Positions 1 through 6,692 of a DNA stretch of 35,436 nt are shown piece by piece. Each line of letters opens with the position of its first letter. Within the stretch, counting starts at the first letter, position 1. The stretch is from CAYFUR01 sp964346275 (GTDB taxonomy: Bacteria > Sumerlaeota > Sumerlaeia > SLMS01). Made by a program: the position numbers and the translations under genes. The notes below the pieces were generated by a model. The model worked only from the letters and a program-made list of their open reading frames with translations, did not search any database and had not been told where the DNA came from. The stretch covers positions 1 through 35,436 of the forward strand of contig CAYFUR010000030.1 of NCBI GenBank assembly GCA_964346275.1, in the 5' to 3' direction.

Positions 1-170
1 TCCACGGCGAAAGGGTGCGGGTCAAGATTGCGCTGCTCGACGGCCGCCCCATCCGGGCCACGCCCGAGTTCGAGGACTGCCGCAACATCGCTGAGAAGAA
101 AAACCTTCCGCTGAAAACGGTGCTGGAAGAAGCGCGGCATCGTTGTCGGCTGTTTGTGGAAGGGGAGTGA
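1..170 (+). CDS. larC: LarC-like nickel-pincer cofactor protein, C-terminal end only
   Basis: The window opens inside this gene; 55 codons (reading from base 3) precede the TGA at 168-170. The visible tail has the segment LLDGRP followed by TPEFEDCRNIA and PLKTVLEEA. This matches the C-terminal end of LarC, where a PEYEDCR-like motif precedes a P-x-K-x-V-x-x-EA helix. LarC is the CTP-dependent cyclometallase that inserts nickel into the pyridinium-3,5-bisthiocarboxylic acid mononucleotide cofactor of lactate racemase and related enzymes. The family assignment rests on this tail alone; the catalytic part and the neighbours larB/larE lie outside the window, so whether the gene is intact cannot be judged. 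Confidence 0.72.
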   Translation, partial: HGERVRVKIALLDGRPIRATPEFEDCRNIAEKKNLPLKTVLEEARHRCRLFVEGE

Positions 171-527
171 TGCTCTGGGTTTTTAATATAATAAAATGAG
201 AGAATGAGGCAATGAGATGGAGATTGGCAGACGGCTTCTTTGTGTCCTTTGTACCTTCGTGTTTAGGATTTGAACACAAAGGCGCAAAGGGCACGAAGGG
301 CACAAAGGGTTTTGACCCCGCTGCGAGGGTATTTCTGTGTCTCTCATTTTCTCATGCCCTCATTGTTAATTTCATGAACCGCCAAGAAACTAAAGACGCC
401 AAGAGAGTGCGACAAAACGAAGCCTTACTCTTCTTTCCCCTTGATTTCTCGGAAGATTGATCAATTTGTTTTCCTCGCTCCCCCCGAGGGTCTTGTCCGG
501 GGGGAATTCCGACTGCGAGGAGTTCCT
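171..527. other. Gene-free interval between larC and the YkgJ-like gene
   Basis: About 357 bases without a convincing gene. Most of it is the repeat tract listed separately (191-412). The first 20 bases and about 413-510 are AT-richer than the flanking genes. The frame of the downstream gene is open from a TTG at 441, but conservation and the ribosome-binding site favour the TTG at 528. No clear promoter or T-tract terminator was recognised. Confidence 0.6.
191..412. repeat. Nested imperfect inverted-repeat tract of the CAAAGGGCACGAAGG type
   Basis: Inner arms at about 236-264 (CTTTGTGTCCTTTGTACC) and 273-309 (AACACAAAGGCGCAAAGG, then GCACGAAGGGCACAAAGGG) are imperfect complements across a short loop. 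Outer arms at about 195-216 (AATGAG...AATGAGG...AATGAG) and 341-364 (CTCATTTT...CTCAT...CTCATTG) are also complementary. A further piece at about 376-412 carries CCGCCAAGAAAC and GACGCCAAGAG. Short degenerate words of this kind are common between genes in environmental genomes and give spurious frames rich in Lys-Gly-Thr. The tract can fold into a long imperfect hairpin and is probably a dispersed non-coding repeat. Confidence 0.6.
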
Positions 528-938
528 TTGCCAAAGCCGAATCCCTGCCTTTCCTGCGGCGTGTGCTGCACGATGTTTCGCGTCTCGTTTTATTGGGCCG
601 AGGCGGACGATGCGGCGCCCGGCGGTGTTCCGGCCGAGCTGACCGAGAAATTCGGCCCCTTTCGCCGCATCATGCGCGGCACCAATGGCGCGTCGCCGCG
701 CTGCGTCGCGCTCCAGGGCGAGCTGGGCAAGGCAGCCGGTTGCGGTATTCATCCCCACCGCCCGAGCGTTTGCCGCGCCTTCGAGGCCTCGTGGAGCGAA
801 GGCCGCCCCAACCCGCGCTGTGACCAGGCCCGCGCGCGCCACGGCCTGCCCCCGCTGACGCCGGACGACTGGATTGAATCGCCTAATAGCCCCGATCCCG
901 GCGATGGAAGCGTTCCGCCGCTGAGCCCCGCGGCCTGA
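528..938 (+). CDS. YkgJ-family cysteine-cluster protein (putative zinc/iron binding)
   Basis: A 136-residue protein with the family signature CLSCGVCC at residues 7-14, then a RVSFYWAEADDA segment, PRCVAL, GCGIHPHRPSVCR and a final NPRC, giving the conserved Cys set expected to bind a metal ion or Fe-S cluster. Length and order match E. coli YkgJ (UPF0153), whose function is unknown. The start is the TTG at 528, five bases after a strong GCGAGGAG; homologues begin just before the Cys cluster. An upstream TTG at 441 would add 29 residues unlike the family and has no comparable ribosome-binding site. The gene ends 7 bases before the stop of the convergent CPBP gene. Confidence 0.85.
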   Translation: MPKPNPCLSCGVCCTMFRVSFYWAEADDAAPGGVPAELTEKFGPFRRIMRGTNGASPRCVALQGELGKAAGCGIHPHRPSVCRAFEASWSEGRPNPRCDQARARHGLPPLTPDDWIESPNSPDPGDGSVPPLSPAA

Positions 939-945
939 TTGCCGC

Positions 946-1743
946 CTAGGACACGGGCATGTCGCCCATCAGGAATTGCCCGGCGAGAGCCACCGCGTTG
1001 TTGGCGATGTGGATGAGAATGGCGGCCAGCAGGCCAAAGCGCACCTTGACTACGCCAAAGATTACCGCGAGGCCGAAAATCTGGGTCTCCTTGATGCCGT
1101 GGGGCTCCATATAGCCGACGTGGCCCAGGGCAAAGAGCGCCGCGGCCAGGATGATGGCTCCCGGACGGCCAAGCCGCGTGTTTTCCAGCGAGCCCTGGAG
1201 CCCGCCGCGAAAGATCACTTCCTCGACCACGGCCATAATCAGCGCGAAAAAGGAAAAGCCGAGATACTCCCACAGGCGCTTGGTCGAGAGCACGTCGGCA
1301 ATCCCTCCCTTGGTGATTTCCCAATCGACAAAGCGCGTGATGATCGTGATGGAAACGGCGGACCAGGCGAGGGCGCCAAAGGTCCATGCGCCGATTTCGA
1401 ACCACTGGCGCAGGGGCCAGGGCGAGGGAAAGATCGGCCGCTGGGCCCGCATGGCGGCGGGAAAGACGGCGGTGGACACGACGAGCGCCACAACGCCGCT
1501 GAATACCAGGTTCGCCATGAGGACGGGCTCGGCGATTTGGCCGGCCAGCGCTGCCAGGGCGAAGCCGATCCCGCTGAGCACGGCCATCGCCGCAACCCCC
1601 GCGGCGACCAGAGCGCCTTCCGCCCGCGTGTAGATCAGCAGCACGCGCGGTTGCCTGAGGATGCCCCATCCGGCCCAGGTCAGCGTGGCCAGGATCGTCA
1701 GGAGATAGACCGCGGGGCCGATTGTCGGATACAGTTCGTTCAT
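946..1743 (-). CDS. CPBP-family intramembrane glutamic endopeptidase
   Basis: A 265-residue, strongly hydrophobic protein with about seven to eight predicted membrane spans. The three Abi/CPBP (Rce1-like) motifs are present in order: EEVIFRG near residue 169 (catalytic glutamate pair and arginine), FALGH near residue 204, and HIANNA near residue 245. The family includes CAAX prenyl proteases and bacteriocin self-immunity proteins that cleave within membranes; the substrate here is unknown. It is convergent with the YkgJ-like gene and divergent from the gene starting at 1847, across 103 bases that could hold both promoters. Motifs and spacing are canonical, so the protein is probably active. 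Confidence 0.9.
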   Translation of the reverse strand: MNELYPTIGPAVYLLTILATLTWAGWGILRQPRVLLIYTRAEGALVAAGVAAMAVLSGIGFALAALAGQIAEPVLMANLVFSGVVALVVSTAVFPAAMRAQRPIFPSPWPLRQWFEIGAWTFGALAWSAVSITIITRFVDWEITKGGIADVLSTKRLWEYLGFSFFALIMAVVEEVIFRGGLQGSLENTRLGRPGAIILAAALFALGHVGYMEPHGIKETQIFGLAVIFGVVKVRFGLLAAILIHIANNAVALAGQFLMGDMPVS

Positions 1744-1846
1744 TGCGTCGCGGGCCTCTCCGCCCGCCGGGGCAAAACATCGGTTGCGGATGCCGGGTGG
1801 GGCGAAGAAAAAGTGCCCTTAGCCTGCAAGGAATTCGGAATCATCC

Positions 1847-2809
1847 ATGCCGCCAAAACCACGCCCGCCCGCCAATCTGGAAAATGTGCGCACGATTTCC
1901 ATCGAGGGGCGCGCCAGCAAGGTCGACGAGTCTCTGCTCGCCTCCGTGCCCGCGCCCGGCACGAGCCTGAAAGCGTGGCTCGACACGTTGCCGCGAATCC
2001 TGAAGGCCGGCGATCTGCGCCGCGTTGTCGAGGCGCTGGCCAATGCCGTGCGCGGCGAGCGCGCCATCGTTTTGATGATGGGCGCCCATCCGATCAAGTG
2101 CGGCCTGTCTCCGCTCATCGGCGAAATGCTCCGGCGCGGCTGGGTCACGACGCTTTGCCTCAACGGCGCGGGGATTATCCACGATTTCGAGCTGTCGACC
2201 TTCGGCCAGACCAGTGAAGATGTCGAGGCCGGCCTGCGCGATGGCAGCTTTGGCATGGTGGCGGAAACGGCCGAGGGGATTTATGGTGCCATGCGTGAAT
2301 ACAACGCCGCCGAGCGCGGCATCGGCGCGGCCGTGGGCGAGGGGATCTCCCGCCGCGAGGATTCGCGCAGCGAACTGTCGATCCTGGCCTCTGCCTGGGA
2401 GGCGGGTCGTCCGGCAACCGTCCACGTCGCCATGGGCACGGATATCATCCACCAGCATCCCGGCGTGGACGGTGCTCTCATTGGCGCGGCCAGCATGGCC
2501 GATTTTCGCCTGCTGGCAGGACAATTGCCCGGCTTGGGAGAAGGTGGCGTCGTGATCAACCTCGGATCGGCGGTGATCCTGCCGGAGGTGTTCCTGAAGG
2601 CGCTCACCGTGGCGCGGAATCTTGGCGATCCTGTGCGGAATTTTACGGCGGTGAACTTCGACATGATCCAGCATTATCGCTCGAACGTGAACGTGGTGGG
2701 CCGTCCGACCACCACCGGCGGGCAGGGATTCAGCATCACGGGCCATCACGAGATCATGTTTCCGCTGCTCTTTGCGGCGCTCCAGGAAGAGCTGGAAGGG
2801 AAAGGCTGA
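1847..2809 (+). CDS. Conserved protein with deoxyhypusine-synthase-like features, function unknown
   Basis: A 320-residue soluble protein with no signal peptide or membrane span. I do not recognise a named function. A Rossmann-like strand-turn at residues 73-90 (IVLMMGAHPIKCGLSP) is followed by a hydrophobic strand and CLNGAGIIHDFE at residues 104-115. Later come VVINLGSAVILP (235-246), NFDMIQHYR (270-278) and TTTGGQGFSITGHHE (288-302). The order resembles deoxyhypusine-synthase-like enzymes, where a TTAGG-type motif precedes an acidic pair and a GGG-VP loop, but the key Lys region is not evident. The conserved-looking GHHE and Asp/Glu residues suggest an enzyme. It starts a plus-strand run ending with the GT-C gene. 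What it does remains open. Confidence 0.55.
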   Translation: MPPKPRPPANLENVRTISIEGRASKVDESLLASVPAPGTSLKAWLDTLPRILKAGDLRRVVEALANAVRGERAIVLMMGAHPIKCGLSPLIGEMLRRGWVTTLCLNGAGIIHDFELSTFGQTSEDVEAGLRDGSFGMVAETAEGIYGAMREYNAAERGIGAAVGEGISRREDSRSELSILASAWEAGRPATVHVAMGTDIIHQHPGVDGALIGAASMADFRLLAGQLPGLGEGGVVINLGSAVILPEVFLKALTVARNLGDPVRNFTAVNFDMIQHYRSNVNVVGRPTTTGGQGFSITGHHEIMFPLLFAALQEELEGKG

Positions 2810-2822
2810 ACGAAAGATTTCC

Positions 2823-3308
2823 ATGAGCGGATTCGAGGACAGGCAAAGCGGCATGCCCAACCGGCAAACAGAAGCCACCTGGTTCAAATGGCCTGGCATG
2901 CCCGTTTATGGCGCGACGGAGGGAGCGCAGCCGCCGGACCTGCAGCGGCCCTGGGATTTTCCCGTGTCCGGAGGAAAGGCAAGACCGCAGCCGGAACAAC
3001 CAGCGGTGTCACCACAGGATCAGGCGCCGCCACAGAGCCAAGACGCGGCCCCGCCGCAACCAGCCTACCAGCCGGTCGAGATTGCACCGTCTCAAAACGC
3101 CGCCCCGGCCCAACCGTCTCCACAGGAGTTCCGGCCTGCCCCGGAACCGCAGTACCAGCCGCCGCGAGAGCTTGACTCCACGCCGCCGGAATACATGCCG
3201 CCGCCGCCTTATGGCCCGGCCATGACGCCGGAGGACCGCGCGCGCCAGATTGGCCTGATCCCGTCCGGCGAACAACATCCCCCCGCTGAACAGTCCCGAG
3301 AGGAATGA
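2823..3308 (+). CDS. Proline/glutamine-rich low-complexity protein
   Basis: A 161-residue protein. Residues 1-45 contain TWFKWPGMPVYG. The middle, about residues 46-135, is almost wholly Pro, Gln, Ala and Glu with repeated PPQ, PAYQP and QYQPP segments. A short tail MTPEDRARQIGLIPSG follows. There is no signal peptide or membrane segment, so it is likely a disordered cytoplasmic linker or scaffold. It starts 13 bases after the previous stop, and its TGA overlaps the ATG of the GT-C gene (ATGA at 3305-3308), so the two are probably translationally coupled. The coupling and preserved frame make it a plausible gene despite low complexity. Confidence 0.65.
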   Translation: MSGFEDRQSGMPNRQTEATWFKWPGMPVYGATEGAQPPDLQRPWDFPVSGGKARPQPEQPAVSPQDQAPPQSQDAAPPQPAYQPVEIAPSQNAAPAQPSPQEFRPAPEPQYQPPRELDSTPPEYMPPPPYGPAMTPEDRARQIGLIPSGEQHPPAEQSREE

Positions 3309-5782
3309 GCTCCCCGCCAGCCGCACGAACCGCGTTTCGCCGCGCCCGGCCCGTCGTGCTGGGCCTTTTCGCCCTCTGGTTCATTTTGATTTTTGTCTAT
3401 TTCCTGCGAAGCAATTTCAGCCTCGTGCATAGCCCCGGCGCGCCCCTCGGCGTGTTCAGCGGACTTTTCGGGCGCTATACGTTTTCGCTCAACCAGACGC
3501 CGCCGCTCCAGATGCTCCAGGCGCTGATCGCCCTCGCCCTGACCCAGGGGTTCGGCCTGTTGCTGCTCCGCGCCTTCGACGTCCGGCCGTCGCGGCTGGG
3601 CATGGCGCTGATGGCTTATCCCATCGGTTTTGGCATCTCCGGGGTCTTCTTCGAACTGCTCACCATGGCGGGGCTGCTTTCCACCGTCTCTACGTGGTCG
3701 CTCTGGATTCTCCTGCTCGGCGGTGCGGGGTGGATGGCCTGGAAACGCTGGCCCGGGAATGCCTTGATGGCGGGCGAGGACAGGGCCGATCCGGCCGCTC
3801 TGGAAAAGCCCGGCCCGCCGAAAGGCCGTGTCGAGCGCGTGTTCTGGGTCGGGTTTCTGGCTCTCATCGGCCTGATTACCCTCGCGACTTTCTGGCATGG
3901 GCTCTTCTTTCCCGAAACCTACTGGGATTCCCTGATTCTCTATCTCGGCTATGCGCGGATGACGTTTCTGGAAGGAGCGTTCCCGTTCAAAGCCGAGGCC
4001 CAGGTCGGCATTGGACTCGGCGCGAATTATCCGCACCTCTACGCGAACTACGGCGCCATGGCCTCGACGCTCTTTGGTGAATGGAGCGACCTGCACCAGC
4101 GCCTGGCCGCCCCACTGGCGGGGCTTTGCGCCACGGGGCTTGTCTATATGACGGTGCTGCGGATGTGGTCCAGCCACGTGATCGCCGGCGCCACGGCGCT
4201 GCTCTTTCGCGCGATTCCTTACGGGATTGCTTATTCCACCTACGCGTCGGATTACGCGTTCGCGATCCTGTTCATCGCGGCGTTTCTCCATGCCGTGGCC
4301 CTTTTCGCGGCCTCGCCCCGGCGCGGCAATTTCCTCGTCATGACCGCGATTCCGGCGGTCGCCATGCACCTGAATTACCTGATGGGAATCCTCTGGGTGC
4401 CGTGGGCACTGGCACTCTATTTGACGATCTATCCGCGCGCCAGGGGGTTTTTGGGGCCCTTCCGGTGGTTTTTCACGAGGCGCGCCGCCTGGGCGATTTT
4501 CATCATCGGCATGGCGGCCGCATCGCCTTGGTATATACGCAACTATGTCCTGACGGGGAACCCTGTCTATGCGTTCTTCCCCGAGCTCTTCCCTGCCAGC
4601 GTTCGCGTCAATCCCGAAGTCCTCGCCTCCGCCGAGCTGGAATGGTATCGCCACGGCGATGGCGTCGGCAAGCTGGCCGAATTCTACCACGGCCTGGAGA
4701 CGGGCCGGCCGCGCCGCGAGTCCGACCCGGAGTTTCAGCGCCAGGCGGACCTTTCCGATCGTCTTCGGGCGAGTTATGCCTTCTGGACGGGATACGATAT
4801 CGTCCGTGTGAACGAATCCACCCCGCCGGACATGGGTCTATACGGCCAAAGGACTTTTCATCTTTTCCGCATTTTCCGCAATGAGCAAACCGCCGGCGCC
4901 GAATTGTCGGAATCCCTCCGCATCATTCGATGGCCCCATGCCTGGAAGATGATGCCGTTCTTTCCCGGATTCTTTTTCCCAGCGCTTCTGGCGGGCGCGT
5001 ATTGGATTGTTGCGGCGCTTGCGCGTCGGAGCCCTGTTCGCCAGATGACTCATCGCACGGTGCCGCTCTATACGGCGCTCCTGCTCAGTCTCGCTTTGCT
5101 TGCCTATATGTATTTCCTGGCGGATTTTTACCTCTACCAGATCATTCCCGTGATCGTATCCGCGGCGGTCTTCAGCAGTTTCGTGCTGGCCTGGATGGAA
5201 AAGTCCGGCAAGGCAGGGCGGTATATTCTCTATTCTGTCTATACGGTCATTCTCCTCCAAGGGATTGCGCCGGGGCTTGTTTTCGGCCTCATGAATTTCA
5301 AGTTCTTCGGGTCGAGCGTGGTCGAGGGCCAGCGGTTCAACGCGGCCCAGCTCGATGCGTTCCGCCATCCCGGCATGCCGGATGATTTGTTCTATCGCCT
5401 GGCTTTCGGCGAAGACGTCCGGATGTGGAACTACGTGAACGAGAATTTGAAAGGCGAAGCGCTGCTTACCCACGAAAACCGGCATTACGTGTACGACCCA
5501 TCCATCACGTTCATCCATCTCGACGATTGGGAAATGCAGAAGGCTTACCCGATTGACGAGCCGCGCGCGCTCTCGGAGTTCCTGCGCGCGAGGGATATCG
5601 AGTATTACCTCCGCATGCCCAAGGAGCGGAACCATCCGATCAACCGGCGTCTCGGCGTTCGCATGCTGGAGGAGGCCGGCTACCTGGAAGAAGAATTCGC
5701 CGCCGGTGAAGGTGGCGAACAGATGACGCTGTTTCGGATTCGATCGCCGGAGGGGCCTAACCCTTTGCCACCGGATTCTTGA
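3305..5782 (+). CDS. Large polytopic membrane protein, GT-C/GT39-like glycosyltransferase
   Basis: An 825-residue protein with about 12-14 predicted membrane spans: one near residue 20, several between 60 and 145, a block from 180 to 415, and another from 555 to 680. A first periplasmic loop after the span near residue 185 contains ETYWDSLILYLGYARM and then GLGANYPHLYANYG, the acidic and aromatic layout seen in lipid-linked sugar transferases of the PMT/ArnT (GT-C) fold. The soluble C-terminus (about 690-820) lacks a recognised domain. Such enzymes move a sugar from a polyprenyl-phosphate donor to glycan, lipid or protein at the outer face of the inner membrane. The exact family is uncertain. 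The stop overlaps the 3' end of the convergent FAH-family gene by 26 bases. Confidence 0.75.
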   Translation: MSSPPAARTAFRRARPVVLGLFALWFILIFVYFLRSNFSLVHSPGAPLGVFSGLFGRYTFSLNQTPPLQMLQALIALALTQGFGLLLLRAFDVRPSRLGMALMAYPIGFGISGVFFELLTMAGLLSTVSTWSLWILLLGGAGWMAWKRWPGNALMAGEDRADPAALEKPGPPKGRVERVFWVGFLALIGLITLATFWHGLFFPETYWDSLILYLGYARMTFLEGAFPFKAEAQVGIGLGANYPHLYANYGAMASTLFGEWSDLHQRLAAPLAGLCATGLVYMTVLRMWSSHVIAGATALLFRAIPYGIAYSTYASDYAFAILFIAAFLHAVALFAASPRRGNFLVMTAIPAVAMHLNYLMGILWVPWALALYLTIYPRARGFLGPFRWFFTRRAAWAIFIIGMAAASPWYIRNYVLTGNPVYAFFPELFPASVRVNPEVLASAELEWYRHGDGVGKLAEFYHGLETGRPRRESDPEFQRQADLSDRLRASYAFWTGYDIVRVNESTPPDMGLYGQRTFHLFRIFRNEQTAGAELSESLRIIRWPHAWKMMPFFPGFFFPALLAGAYWIVAALARRSPVRQMTHRTVPLYTALLLSLALLAYMYFLADFYLYQIIPVIVSAAVFSSFVLAWMEKSGKAGRYILYSVYTVILLQGIAPGLVFGLMNFKFFGSSVVEGQRFNAAQLDAFRHPGMPDDLFYRLAFGEDVRMWNYVNENLKGEALLTHENRHYVYDPSITFIHLDDWEMQKAYPIDEPRALSEFLRARDIEYYLRMPKERNHPINRRLGVRMLEEAGYLEEEFAAGEGGEQMTLFRIRSPEGPNPLPPDS
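4836..4845 (+). repeat. GTCTATACGG word, copy 1 (exact decamer)
   Basis: Lies inside the GT-C gene in the sense direction, phased GGT-CTA-TAC-GGC, so it forces the uncommon Leu codon CTA. Confidence 0.6.
5237..5246 (+). repeat. GTCTATACGG word, copy 2 (exact decamer)
   Basis: Sense direction in the GT-C gene, phased GTC-TAT-ACG-G (Val-Tyr-Thr). A near match, CTCTATACGG, lies upstream at 5066-5075. Confidence 0.6.
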
Positions 5783-6692
5783 GCACGCCGATTCTGTCTA
5801 TACGGATCTCCACGGTGTCGCCTTCTTCGAGAAAGACCGGTGGATCGCGGAACACGCCCACGCCGCCCGGGGTGCCCGTGGCGATCACGTCGCCGGGTTC
5901 GAGGGTGATCACCTGAGAGATAAATGAAATCAGGTCATCCACTCCGAAGATCAGGTTCTTCGTGTTTGAATTCTGCATGAGCTGGCCGTTGAGGCGTGTG
6001 CTGATGCCAATGGTGTGGGGGTCCGGAATTTCATCCGGCGTCACGATGACCGGACCCCAGGGGCCTGAGCCGTCGAACCCCTTAGCGCGCGCCCATTGCT
6101 TTTCCGCTTTTTGGATAGTCCGGGCCGACACATCGTTGACGATTGTATAGCCACCGACGCTTTTCATCGCGGTTTTCTTTGTCACGCGCCGTGCCTTTTT
6201 CCCAATGACGATAGCGAACTCTCCTTCGTAATCGACGTTTTTTTCATACTTCTTCGCTGGCAGGGGAATGGGCGCGCCGTGGGGGATCAGCGAGGTGTTG
6301 AATTTATTAAAGACCAGCGGTTTTTCCGGGATGGGACGGTTTTGCTCTTCGCAGTGGTCGCGATAGTTGAGGCCGATGCAAAGGAACTTGCCGGGGCGTT
6401 CGATGGGCGTTGCGTACGAGACGTCCTTTGAATCGATGAGGAAAGGGTTCCCATCATCCGCCGGCCGGGCGAGTTTTTTGGGGTCTTCCGAGATCGCCTT
6501 GAGCAGGTTGCGCAGAGCCTTCTCCGACGCGGGGAGATTCTGAAAATAGGCCATCGTCGTGGCCAGTCCGGCGGCTTCCTTTTCTGGCAGCTCGAAGGCG
6601 CGGGCGGCCGGGGCCACCCGGAGAATCTTGTGCTTCAACTCGACGCCGAAGAACGGGTCGAGGTCTTTCGTATAGACAGTGCAAAGGCGCAT
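5757..6692 (-). CDS. Fumarylacetoacetate hydrolase (FAH) family protein
   Basis: A 311-residue protein with a short N-terminal domain (about 1-95) and a full FAH catalytic fold. Visible motifs are GLNYRDHCEE near residue 106, DYEGEFAIVIGKKARRV near 153 (acidic metal ligands), NDVSART near 185, GPWGPVIVTPDEI near 208 and ATGTPGGVGVF near 270. Family members hydrolyse or decarboxylate beta-diketo acids (fumarylpyruvate, acylpyruvates, oxaloacetate) using Mg2+ or Mn2+; the substrate cannot be told from sequence. Its ATG overlaps the stop of the permease gene by one base (TAATG), so it is the last cistron of the lipoprotein-TPR-lysS-permease operon. Its 3' end overlaps the convergent GT-C gene. 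Confidence 0.9.
   Translation of the reverse strand: MRLCTVYTKDLDPFFGVELKHKILRVAPAARAFELPEKEAAGLATTMAYFQNLPASEKALRNLLKAISEDPKKLARPADDGNPFLIDSKDVSYATPIERPGKFLCIGLNYRDHCEEQNRPIPEKPLVFNKFNTSLIPHGAPIPLPAKKYEKNVDYEGEFAIVIGKKARRVTKKTAMKSVGGYTIVNDVSARTIQKAEKQWARAKGFDGSGPWGPVIVTPDEIPDPHTIGISTRLNGQLMQNSNTKNLIFGVDDLISFISQVITLEPGDVIATGTPGGVGVFRDPPVFLEEGDTVEIRIDRIGVLKNPVAKG
5796..5805 (+). repeat. GTCTATACGG word, copy 3 (exact decamer)
   Basis: Lies 14 bases beyond the GT-C stop and antisense within the FAH-family gene, where it is read CGT-ATA-GAC and forces the rare Ile codon ATA. Confidence 0.6.
6670..6677 (-). repeat. GTCTATAC core, copy 4 (continues GA)
   Basis: Sense direction near the 5' end of the FAH-family gene, phased GTC-TAT-ACG (Val6-Tyr7-Thr8). 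Confidence 0.5.

Noticed and set aside
22..460. Short frames rich in Lys-Gly-Thr and Phe-Val-Pro in the first intergenic region
   Set aside because: They are translations of the degenerate repeat tract on both strands, not genes.
1841..2899. Long minus-strand frame opposite the deoxyhypusine-synthase-like gene
   Set aside because: No motif, ribosome-binding site or plausible composition; explained as a shadow of the plus-strand gene.
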